A program made the translations under genes and the position numbers. Of a stretch of DNA of 34,281 nt, positions 23,291-30,981 are shown piece by piece. The stretch's first letter is position 1. Every line of letters begins with the position of its first letter. The notes below the pieces were generated by a model, which saw only the letters and a list, made by a program, of their open reading frames with translations, was not told the DNA's origin and did not search any database. Source of the DNA: Bacteroidota bacterium. GTDB lineage: Bacteria; Bacteroidota; Bacteroidia; B-17B0; Aurantibacillaceae. Location of the stretch: contig JAAFIL010000039.1 in NCBI GenBank assembly GCA_013297775.1, positions 1-34,281 of the forward strand, written 5' to 3'.

Positions 23291-23860
23291 TTATCCAAGC
23301 GTTTTTTTTCTTAATCTACTTAATGTTTCAGGAGTCATACCAAGCATAGAAGCCAAGTATTGCAAAGGTACTTGATTAAACAATTCTTTGTTAAAACTAA
23401 AAAGTTGATTATACCGTTCCTCTGCCGTCATGGAAAGATGCGTCAAAACTCTGTCTTCTAAAATAGTAAAGCACTTAGCAATAAATAATTTCTCTAACTC
23501 TGTCCAACGAGTTACCACCTTACCAATTTGTTGATAATCTTTTTGGTCAATAATGTAAAGTTCGCAGTCCGTTAATGCCTGTATATTCCATCTTGCCGTT
23601 TGTTGAAATACAAAACTTGATAAGTCCACCACAAAATAACCACTTGTTGAAATCCATTTGGTAATTTCTTTATTACCCACAAAAACATACTCTCTAATTA
23701 TACCACTTTGCACAAAGCCGAGTTTATCGCAATGCCTACCCGATTTCAAAAAATAATTGTTCTTCTTTAAAGTTGTTGGTTTAAAGTAAGCACTAATAGT
23801 TGAGAGTTCGTCGTTACTAACCCCAAAGTACGTTTTTATATATTTTTCAAGTTCTGTCAT
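23291..23860 (-). CDS. Crp/Fnr family transcription regulator
   Basis: The 189-residue protein has a cyclic-nucleotide-binding-like beta-roll (about 15-115; LKSGRHCDKLGFVQSGIIREYV) without the cAMP-contacting RE pair of true CRP. A helical linker and a C-terminal winged helix follow (QVPLQYLASMLGMTPETLSR, 165-184). No N-terminal cysteine cluster for an Fe-S centre is visible, so an oxygen-sensing FNR mechanism is not supported. Its target is probably the SRPBCC gene 75 bases downstream. Confidence 0.88.
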   Translation of the reverse strand: MTELEKYIKTYFGVSNDELSTISAYFKPTTLKKNNYFLKSGRHCDKLGFVQSGIIREYVFVGNKEITKWISTSGYFVVDLSSFVFQQTARWNIQALTDCELYIIDQKDYQQIGKVVTRWTELEKLFIAKCFTILEDRVLTHLSMTAEERYNQLFSFNKELFNQVPLQYLASMLGMTPETLSRLRKKTLG

Positions 23861-24001
23861 TCGATCTGTAAAATAATTTTAGTTATATTTTTATTATTTA
23901 AATAAAATAACGTACAAACAATTAGAAAGAAACCATAGCTGGGATAGACTAATTTAGTAATGAACCCGCTATTTTACAAAACTGCCTTATGTTTTCACTC
24001 T

Positions 24002-25681
24002 TTATTCTGTTAGCCAATTTAGTGCCGCTTGTACTATTCCCTTATACCAATCTTTTTCATTATTCGTTGAGTATGCTAGTTCGTTTGAAAGCTCAAAAAA
24101 TCGTTGAACGTGTCTTGGCTCAGGAACATAACTTGCTTTGTACGAATCCTCAACCATCTTTAGAAATACAGTTAAAGGCAAAGGAACTATTGTAGAAGTT
24201 CCGCCATAGTAGCTGATATTCATTTTGTGTAAAGCGTAAAAATGAGCAATACAAGCTTCGTTTATATTTGGTGCAATAAATAAACAATAAGCAGGTTTGT
24301 TAGTTTCTCGTTTTACTTTTGCAAGATGCCTTGTTACTGGTTCGCCTTCTGTTTCATATTGTCGTTGTCCACCTTGCATTGTTACTTCCACGGTTAATCC
24401 AAAGTCTTCATAATCGCAAACAATATCAGCCATATTTCCTTGTGCTGTTGACATTGGATTTCCAAAGTCTTCAAATTTTAAATTTGCTTTAATCGCTCCT
24501 CCATCAAGCATCGTCATTGCTCGCCAAGTATTCCACTCCAACATTAAAGGATTATCGTAGAGTGAATTGTTAAGTATTTGGTCAAATGTTGAATTGATGT
24601 CGTCAAATAAGCGGTAATCTTTAATTGCAGCAACTTGCTCAGTAATAATTTGTTCTTTCCGTTTCTCTAATTCATTAGCAAAAATATCTTTAAGCTGTTG
24701 TAATGTTTCTATTTTTTCAATTTTTACTTTCGGAAATTCTATCTTTATTTTTTGTTCAAGCAATTCTCTAGTATCGGTCAGAAGTACTGGTATTTCTGCG
24801 TTTCCGAGATAAGTTATATATAGTTTTTCGTTATCAATAAATTGCGGCTCTCTGCTAGTGTGTTCCAAAAAATAATCTACTTCTTGAATTTTCTCGGAAA
24901 CGATTGAAATAGATTTTCCAATGTGTGAAATACTTACCAAACCTGTTGCTCTCAAATAACGAACGCAAGCATCTGCATAATCTCGCATATTATTTGCTTT
25001 GGTTTTTAAGAATGTTGATATTGAATTGTCTCTGGTTTGCCTTGTTTTGGTTCTTCCAGAAACAATATCTACGCTGTAAATTTGTTGTAGTTCAGCTTCT
25101 AAATATTCCACACGAAAACGTTTGTAATTTCCTTCGTTTTGCGCTTTTGCTATTCTGAACTGATTAATTTTTTCAACAATTGTATCAAATTCCCGGTAGT
25201 CAACTAACTGCAATCCAAAAATCATCACTTCGTCAAACTTTAAAGAACCGAAATGACGAACTAACCTAAAAAATTCGAGATATGGCTTTACCCAAAAATC
25301 AGCAGAATTAGTAGAGGGTTTGTGATAAGGTGACGGAACTTGAAATTTTAGAAGTTGTCGTAAAAAAACTTCATCTTTTCGTTTTGAATTTATTAATTCT
25401 AAACCTGCTGGTGTCAAACTGATAACTGGGGAGAGAACAACAAAACCGAGTGATTTTGGTGCTCGGTTTATTCTATCTCTTGCACTAAAAGTAGGGTCGT
25501 TTGCACCTTCGCCATTAAAGAAGTTTTCTTCTTTCAATAACTTCATAAATGCAAGTTGCGTTTCTGTATTCCATTTTTGACCTGCAAAACGAGTATTTAA
25601 TAACTCAATTTCAGGAATCATTTTAGCTGGTGTTCGTGGTGATGTGGTAACGAAAATTACTTTACTGTCTATTCTTGCCAT
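24002..25681 (-). CDS. AlwI-family type II restriction endonuclease
   Basis: The 559-residue protein matches the AlwI/PleI/BstNBI-type family: an N-terminal TSPRTPAKMIPEIELL and KWNTETQ block (13-41), then FSARDRINRAPKSLGFV (66-82). A PD-(D/E)xK-like centre follows near residues 384-434 (Glu384, Asp419, and Glu432 in VEVT). Known relatives recognise GGATC or GAGTC and cut at a fixed distance outside, as type IIS enzymes or nickases. It starts 6 bases after the methylase gene, last in the operon, and is full length. Specificity is not readable from sequence. Confidence 0.85.
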   Translation of the reverse strand: MARIDSKVIFVTTSPRTPAKMIPEIELLNTRFAGQKWNTETQLAFMKLLKEENFFNGEGANDPTFSARDRINRAPKSLGFVVLSPVISLTPAGLELINSKRKDEVFLRQLLKFQVPSPYHKPSTNSADFWVKPYLEFFRLVRHFGSLKFDEVMIFGLQLVDYREFDTIVEKINQFRIAKAQNEGNYKRFRVEYLEAELQQIYSVDIVSGRTKTRQTRDNSISTFLKTKANNMRDYADACVRYLRATGLVSISHIGKSISIVSEKIQEVDYFLEHTSREPQFIDNEKLYITYLGNAEIPVLLTDTRELLEQKIKIEFPKVKIEKIETLQQLKDIFANELEKRKEQIITEQVAAIKDYRLFDDINSTFDQILNNSLYDNPLMLEWNTWRAMTMLDGGAIKANLKFEDFGNPMSTAQGNMADIVCDYEDFGLTVEVTMQGGQRQYETEGEPVTRHLAKVKRETNKPAYCLFIAPNINEACIAHFYALHKMNISYYGGTSTIVPLPLTVFLKMVEDSYKASYVPEPRHVQRFFELSNELAYSTNNEKDWYKGIVQAALNWLTE

Positions 25682-25687
25682 AGCTTG

Positions 25688-26596
25688 TTAAAGTGCTAGT
25701 TCTTTTTCAAATTCTAATTGTGGAAAATGTTTTTTGGCAACATTACCGTAATTTGAAATCAAAATATGGCTTGCTTCTGATTTGAATCTATTTCTAATAT
25801 TCACTGCATAAGATTTTCCGTATTCGTCAACAATCATATCTCCATACAACTTTTCAGTTAAAGGTGTTCTACCAATAACCATAAGTGCTTTACATTTAAG
25901 CTGTTTATATTGATTGGCTAACTCAATGTGATTTCTTTCATTGAAGCCATCTTTGTATTCAATATTACCATAATCAGAAAAAACACAGTCATAAGGTGGA
26001 TCTAAAAACATAAAATCATCTTTAGCTGCCATTCTGAATATTTCTGAATAATCAAGATTGTAAATTTCTGTTTTGTTAAGTAAGTTACTATGTGCTTTAG
26101 TAACCAAAGATGTATTTAAGTGAGTATATCTTCCGTATGGTACATTAAACTCTCCTTTTGAGTTATATCTAATCATACCCGAATAGGCCGTTTTGTTAAT
26201 GAAAAAATAAAGCAACGCTTCTGAATACTTTTTTTCTGTCAAATCGTTGAACATATCTCTGATTTGGTAATAGAGCGATTCGTTTCCGTCTTCTACACGT
26301 TCATTTGGTGTTTTGTTTTTCAGTTCTTCAAACTTTTTACGGTTTATCACATAAAGTTTTTCGATTTTCGATAATTCAGTTTTAAGAAGTTCAAAATTGT
26401 CTTTAACGCCCGAATAAAATGAAATTAGTTTTGAGTTAATATCGCTAATGATTGCTTTTTTCGGTTCTAAATGAAAGTATAACGCACCACCACCAAAAAA
26501 TGGTTCAATATATCTTCCACTAAACGCTGGAATATGTTTAATCAAATGTGGAATTTCTTTAGATTTTCCTCCTCTGTATTTGACAAGTGGTTTCAT
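25688..26596 (-). CDS. Dam-like DNA adenine N6-methyltransferase
   Basis: The 302-residue D12-class enzyme shows motif X (KYRGGKS, 6-12), motif I (EPFFGGGAL, 31-39), motif II (SDIN, 51-54) and catalytic motif IV DPPY (199-202). The block NKTAYSGMIRYNSKGEFNVP and YGRY (134-157) closely follows E. coli Dam, suggesting GATC or a GATC-containing target. It protects host DNA from the endonuclease that follows. Its start overlaps the regulator stop by 4 bases. Confidence 0.92.
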   Translation of the reverse strand: MKPLVKYRGGKSKEIPHLIKHIPAFSGRYIEPFFGGGALYFHLEPKKAIISDINSKLISFYSGVKDNFELLKTELSKIEKLYVINRKKFEELKNKTPNERVEDGNESLYYQIRDMFNDLTEKKYSEALLYFFINKTAYSGMIRYNSKGEFNVPYGRYTHLNTSLVTKAHSNLLNKTEIYNLDYSEIFRMAAKDDFMFLDPPYDCVFSDYGNIEYKDGFNERNHIELANQYKQLKCKALMVIGRTPLTEKLYGDMIVDEYGKSYAVNIRNRFKSEASHILISNYGNVAKKHFPQLEFEKELAL

Positions 26597-26904
26597 ACTT
26601 TGGCAGTTTTTCGTTTATATTCAACAATACTTTCTGCAACTACATTTAAAATTTGTGTTGCTTCCTCTTCTTCAGCAATAAGGTCATAAACTTTGTCTGC
26701 CGACCATAAACGAATTAACTCTTTTGAATCAGCTTCGAGCAATTCTGCTAAAACGTTTACTTGTTCTCGTTTTGCCCGTCTATCTCCCTTTTCAATCTTA
26801 CAGTAGGTTGCTGTATCTATTTCTAAAACAGATGCTAATTGCCGTTGAGCGATTTGTTTTTCTTCTCGCAGTGTTTTTATTTTATTTCCAAAAATTGTTG
26901 ACAT
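26593..26904 (-). CDS. XRE-type regulator, putative controller (C) protein of the R-M operon
   Basis: The 103-residue protein has an N-terminal HTH_3 domain (about 6-60: IKTLREEKQIAQRQLASVLE, then TATYCKIEKGDRRAKREQV) and a helical C-terminal tail, somewhat longer than the typical ~80-residue C protein. It is first in the operon, and its stop overlaps the methylase start. As in other R-M systems it probably binds its own promoter and sets the timing of methylase and nuclease. Confidence 0.85.
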   Translation of the reverse strand: MSTIFGNKIKTLREEKQIAQRQLASVLEIDTATYCKIEKGDRRAKREQVNVLAELLEADSKELIRLWSADKVYDLIAEEEEATQILNVVAESIVEYKRKTAKV

Positions 26905-26909
26905 AATTA

Positions 26910-26956
26910 AGTCTTGACGTTATTTGGCAAATATAATTATTGTTTTGTTCAGTCTT
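26910..26956 (-). promoter_or_regulatory. Promoter and possible C-protein boxes of the R-M operon
   Basis: On the minus strand TATATTTG (26928-26935) fully matches TAnnTTTG, 24 bases before the regulator start. Two copies of AAGACT (minus; AGTCTT at 26910-26915 and 26951-26956) flank it, the nearer within the palindrome GTCTTGAC/GTCAAGAC. Flanking sites of this kind would suit C-protein control, but they differ from published C boxes. Confidence 0.4.
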
Positions 26957-27043
26957 CATTTTATTTTTCAGCACGGCAATCTTTTAGAGTGAAACGTCCC
27001 CACTCCCCTCCCTCAAAAAAACCAATCTCTCTCAAACTTCAAA

Positions 27044-28840
27044 TTAAATCAACATACCCACCAAAGTTGCCGTAAACAAACTGGCAATGGTGCCACCAAT
27101 TAAAGCCTTAATGCCTAACTCGCTTAACATGCCTCGCTTACTGGGAGCCAAAGCGCCTATCCCCCCTATCTGAATACCAATACTCGCAAAGTTAGCAAAG
27201 CCACTTAAAATATAAGTACTCATAATAACCGACTTTTGTTCGTGAAATACATTTTGCGACTTCATGCCGCCCATACTAATGTAAGCGTTAAACTCATTGA
27301 TAACCGTTTTCTCGCCCAGTAATTGCCCCACATACAACATATCCTCTTTGCACACCCCCATCGCATACGCAATTAAACTACACGGATACGCAAAAATGGC
27401 TTGCAAACTTAACTCCTTATATTGACCACCCGATATGCCCGCCAGCCACGTATTTATGTTAGTCCACGAACCCACAGTGTATAAAATACGATTAACCATA
27501 AACGTTAACGCAATAAACACAATCAACATAGCCGCCACATTAACCGCCAACTTCAACCCATCTTGAGTACCATTACTGATGGCCTCTAACAAATTCGTTC
27601 CCAATTTTTCTTCACTCAACTCCAATTTCTCATTAATTGGCTCCGTTTGCGGAATCAACATTTTACTAATCACTATGGTAGCTGGCGCACTCATAATGCT
27701 GGCTGCCAACAAATGCTTGGCAAAAAATAATTGCTGCGAGGGATCATCGCCTCCCAAAAATCCTACATAAGCCGCCAAAACGCCACCAGCCGTGTTGGCC
27801 ATGCCGCCCACCATAATACATAACATCTCGCTCCTATTCATCGTCGGTAAAAAATGTTTAATCATTAAAGGCGCCTCCGTTTGTCCTAAAAAAATATTAG
27901 CACTCGTCGAAAGATTTTCGGCACCACTCATCTTCATCACCTTACCCATTAACCAACTTAACCCGTAAACAATTTTTTGTAAAATACCCAAATAATAAAA
28001 AATAGACGTAAGTGCCGAGAAAAATAAAATCGTTGGTAAAATTTGAAACGCAAAAATAAAGCCCATAGAGCCTGTATCCAACAACTTATCGCCAAACACA
28101 AACAACGCGCCACGTTTAGTAAAATCGAGTACCTCCACAAAAAAATTACTGATGTAATCAAAAATAGAAGCCACCAAAGGCACTTTTAAAACCAAAACAG
28201 CAAACAACAATTGAAACAAAATGCCACCAACCACCAAGCGCCAGTTAATAGCTTTCCGATTCGAACTCAATAAAAACAAAATACCTGTTAACACCACAAT
28301 CCCAATAAGTCCTCGCAACAGCGAAGTTAAACTCATGTTGCCTTCTTTAATTTCCACTTTATACCCAAACGAATACGACACTTTCCCATCACTAAACACC
28401 AAACTTTCGGTTGTACTTTTTTTCACTTTAAATGTTTTCACAATGCGCTCGCTATGCAAACCACTTTCATCCACTCGGGTTATCTCTCTATTATTTCTAA
28501 AATAAATAACCTCGGGCTTGTTGTTTTGAACACTATACGCCACCGAATCTATTTGCGTTAGCAAAGGCTTTAAATCATAAGTAAACACTAAGGTACTATC
28601 TAACTTATTGATTGTATAATTTCCATTCATGCGCACCCCTTTGCTAATTAACTCAAAGCGGGTTTTAGTAAGCAACAACGTATCATTTTCTTGAATGCTT
28701 AAACTCCCCGTAACACCTTGCCAAGCCGTCCACTTCTTGGGCAATTCACTACTCACATCTTCGCGCTTTTGACACGAACTAAAAAAAACCAAAGCTATTA
28801 TACTCATTATTAATAGCCCACTCAAACGCATCGCTCTCAT
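27044..28840 (-). CDS. CNT-family nucleoside transporter with N-terminal lipoprotein-like domain
   Basis: The 598-residue protein has a C-terminal concentrative nucleoside transporter core (about 173-598, many helices): GQTEAPLMIKHFL (319-331, nucleoside-contacting QTE), MVGGMANTAGGVLAAYVG, and INEFNAYISM. It imports nucleosides with Na+ or H+. Unlike NupC (~400 residues) it has about 170 extra residues in front: a lipoprotein-type signal (lipobox FFSSC, Cys23) and a beta-rich extracytoplasmic domain. The arrangement is continuous in frame, so it is a natural fusion. No neighbour shares its function. Confidence 0.88.
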   Translation of the reverse strand: MRAMRLSGLLIMSIIALVFFSSCQKREDVSSELPKKWTAWQGVTGSLSIQENDTLLLTKTRFELISKGVRMNGNYTINKLDSTLVFTYDLKPLLTQIDSVAYSVQNNKPEVIYFRNNREITRVDESGLHSERIVKTFKVKKSTTESLVFSDGKVSYSFGYKVEIKEGNMSLTSLLRGLIGIVVLTGILFLLSSNRKAINWRLVVGGILFQLLFAVLVLKVPLVASIFDYISNFFVEVLDFTKRGALFVFGDKLLDTGSMGFIFAFQILPTILFFSALTSIFYYLGILQKIVYGLSWLMGKVMKMSGAENLSTSANIFLGQTEAPLMIKHFLPTMNRSEMLCIMVGGMANTAGGVLAAYVGFLGGDDPSQQLFFAKHLLAASIMSAPATIVISKMLIPQTEPINEKLELSEEKLGTNLLEAISNGTQDGLKLAVNVAAMLIVFIALTFMVNRILYTVGSWTNINTWLAGISGGQYKELSLQAIFAYPCSLIAYAMGVCKEDMLYVGQLLGEKTVINEFNAYISMGGMKSQNVFHEQKSVIMSTYILSGFANFASIGIQIGGIGALAPSKRGMLSELGIKALIGGTIASLFTATLVGMLI

Positions 28841-28961
28841 ATTTAAAATACCAATGATTGAATTTGAAAGATAGCCATTTGTTTTAAAAACCTAATGAAC
28901 AATTCCGTTTTTTTGTAACCTTTTTTATTGAAGCCAATTATGAATATTAAAATTAGACACC

Positions 28962-29831
28962 ATGAAAACCCATCCCAAAATCATCTGCACCGTTGCATTA
29001 CTCATTTGCCCGCTGTTTCAATGGGCCACACTTAAAAAAGTAAATTTTAATACGGCACTTCACAATGGCTTAATTAGTTCACAAGCCACTAGCCACGGTT
29101 CGCACCAAGGCTTTTGCATGGAGGTTACCGTTAAAAATCTAAGCCCCGATTCGTTAGAAGTAAGTTTAGAACCAGGTTTAAAACTTAACTCCGAAAAAGA
29201 AACCGATCAAGATATTATTGTGGTACGCCCCGCCATTTTTGTATTAAGCAAAGGCAAAACACTTCAACAAAGCGTGTACGGCTTTTGTTGCCAAGCTCAC
29301 AACACAAGTCCCTCCAAAGGTGCTAAGTACAACTTCAAATCTAAACCCGACGAAAAATTAAGAATGTTAGCCAACTATCTTTCAACCACCAACCACGATG
29401 ACGAAACCATGCAACGGAGCATTTGGGCCATTAGCGATAGCAACCAAACCGCAAGCATTGGCGCACATAAAAACTTAGACAGTACTATTACTAAACTGCG
29501 CCAACTAGTAAGCCACATCAAAGGCGAACCCATACCCGATTATCTATTAGAACAAAAAACTTATGTGTTACCCAATGGCCGCCTATACACAATCAACGTG
29601 GCGTTGAAAGGCCACATGAGTTACAATAATCCCACCTATCAATACTGCTACTTAAAAATGTATAACGCCCAAAACCAACAAGTCAATGTCGAAATTGGGC
29701 AATGGATAGATGGTACCAATCAAGGTAACTACAACTTCGATGTGCCCGCCAAAACCCTATCCAAAGGCACATACACCCTTAAGCTAGAAGCCAACAACAA
29801 AATACTCGGCGAAAAAAAAGTAATGATTTAA
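28962..29831 (+). CDS. Secreted protein of unknown function
   Basis: The 289-residue protein has a signal-like N terminus (about 1-22). Residues 48-125 form a pattern I recognise from Bacteroidota hypothetical proteins: GFCMEVTVKNLSPDSLEVSL, then a hydrophobic 'V-V' strand, then YGFCCQAHNTSPSKGAKY with conserved cysteines, and an ...AISD... end. The C-terminal part (about 200-289) reads like an Ig-like or T9SS-associated beta domain (GTYTLKLEANNKILGEKKV) but lacks a full sorting signature. It lies alone between two oppositely oriented genes. Confidence 0.75.
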   Translation: MKTHPKIICTVALLICPLFQWATLKKVNFNTALHNGLISSQATSHGSHQGFCMEVTVKNLSPDSLEVSLEPGLKLNSEKETDQDIIVVRPAIFVLSKGKTLQQSVYGFCCQAHNTSPSKGAKYNFKSKPDEKLRMLANYLSTTNHDDETMQRSIWAISDSNQTASIGAHKNLDSTITKLRQLVSHIKGEPIPDYLLEQKTYVLPNGRLYTINVALKGHMSYNNPTYQYCYLKMYNAQNQQVNVEIGQWIDGTNQGNYNFDVPAKTLSKGTYTLKLEANNKILGEKKVMI

Positions 29832-29891
29832 CGATAAAGAACATCTCAAAAAATTAAAAAATAAACATAATAGGTAAAGGTGTTCCATGCT

Positions 29892-30102
29892 GTGCCCCTG
29901 CCAACAAAAATAAGTAACTGAACTCATTGAGATCTCGTGCATAAAATGGATAGTAACGCTAGTGGCAGAGTCGGGCTTTGCGCTTTAGCCCTTCCATTTT
30001 TTGTGGCATTGCTGCGGCTCTGGTGGCTTCCGGTGGTCGCCCCCTCGCTCGCGCAATCGCCAACAAAAAACGTTCAGGGGCTGCCGCTTCAATCCCTCAC
30101 AG
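29892..30102 (+). repeat. GC-rich structured dispersed element, copy 2
   Basis: It has the blocks of copy 1: GTGCCCC, GTCGGG, CGCTTTAGCCC, CCTCGCTCG, GGGGCTGCCGCT and CCCTCAC. Stems: CTGCCA (29898-29903) with TGGCAG (29963-29968); TTTTTTGTGGCATTGC (29997-30012) with GCAATCGCCAACAAAAAA (30053-30070); AGCCC with GGGCT at the base. The arms differ from copy 1 yet remain complementary. Short open frames here are by-products of the GC-rich sequence. The rest of 29832-30248 shows nothing else. Confidence 0.8.
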
Positions 30103-30248
30103 AAAAAAACTCAAGCACCAAAGTACTTATCACCTTAAAAAAATAAATACACCTACCGTTTAATCCAACGTTCTGATTTACGATTAACAAGTCATTTTGG
30201 TATTTCACTTTAGCTCTTCCCAAAAACTTATACCTTTTGATTAATAAT

Positions 30249-30908
30249 TTAATTCGCCTCCAAAAGTAATTTCACCTCCTCCAAATGCAGCAACTGCCAA
30301 TCGGCAATTTTAAACCCCACTTTATCTCTAAATTCTATTTCAGGAATAGCCGCCACCCGCATCGAAGCTGCTTTAGCCGCAATCACACCATTTACACTAT
30401 CCTCAATAACCAAACACGCATTGGGCAACACCTCTAACCCTGCCGCACAATTTAAAAACACTTCAGGATGCGGCTTGGCATACTTTAAACGCTCGGCCGA
30501 AACCACCACATCAAAATAAGTCCTTAATTTTAAATGGCTTAGCACTGTATTCATAAACCGCTCATCCGATGAAGTAGCCAACCCAATTTTATACCCCGCC
30601 TGCTTTAGCCACTTCAATAAATCACTAGCACCCAACATTTCCTGGCCTTGCGTTTCTACCAATTGAGTTAACTTATCTAAAATAAGCGTGTTAATGGCAT
30701 CCACCGCCAAATCGTGCCGCTCCCATTGCGTTAACCAAAATGCAATCACTTCGCGCAGGCGCATTCCCGTGGTAGCGCGGCAATCGGCCTCCGTAAACTC
30801 AAACCCACACGAAGTAAAACCCTCTATCATGGCCTTACGCCAAAGGGGTTCGCTATCAATTAACACCCCATCCATATCAAAAATAACTGCTTTAATTACA
30901 CCTTGCAT
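30249..30908 (-). CDS. HAD-superfamily phosphatase (HxpB/YniC or beta-phosphoglucomutase type)
   Basis: The 219-residue protein shows the HAD motifs in order: FDMDGVLIDSEP (10-21; nucleophile Asp11, acid Asp13), GLATSS near 113-118, KYAKPHPEVF near 147-156 with the motif III Lys, and VIEDSVNG near 168-175. The helical cap after motif I is the alpha type of subfamily I. It probably dephosphorylates a small sugar phosphate; the exact one is unknown. It is transcribed away from the glycosyltransferase from a TACCTTTG promoter. Confidence 0.9.
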   Translation of the reverse strand: MQGVIKAVIFDMDGVLIDSEPLWRKAMIEGFTSCGFEFTEADCRATTGMRLREVIAFWLTQWERHDLAVDAINTLILDKLTQLVETQGQEMLGASDLLKWLKQAGYKIGLATSSDERFMNTVLSHLKLRTYFDVVVSAERLKYAKPHPEVFLNCAAGLEVLPNACLVIEDSVNGVIAAKAASMRVAAIPEIEFRDKVGFKIADWQLLHLEEVKLLLEAN

Positions 30909-30933
30909 TGTTAATTATTTTGTTTAATAGTTG

Positions 30934-30941
30934 CAAAGGTA
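30934..30941 (-). promoter_or_regulatory. Promoter of the HAD phosphatase gene
   Basis: On the minus strand it reads TACCTTTG, a full -7 match, 25 bases before the start codon. Confidence 0.6.
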
Positions 30942-30967
30942 ATATTAATTAAAAAGCCTGTAAAACC

Positions 30968-30975
30968 TACCTTTG
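30968..30975 (+). promoter_or_regulatory. Promoter of the glycosyltransferase-sigma-rsmG operon
   Basis: TACCTTTG again, full match, only 6 bases before the ATG at 30982, so the message may be nearly leaderless or start at the second ATG (30985). It faces away from the identical box at 30934. Confidence 0.6.
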
Positions 30976-30981
30976 TGAGGT

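Noticed and set aside
24002-26904. R-M operon as part of a larger defence island or prophage
   Set aside because: Neighbours are an SRPBCC/Crp pair and a nucleoside transporter; no integrase, phage or other defence genes, and no flanking repeats were seen.
11575-28985. Shared string ACCCATCCCAAAATC at 11578 and 28971
   Set aside because: Both encode THPKI within unrelated proteins; this is chance codon agreement.
29937-30163. Two overlapping short frames
   Set aside because: They translate the GC-rich repeat element, whose stems explain the sequence better; no start signal.
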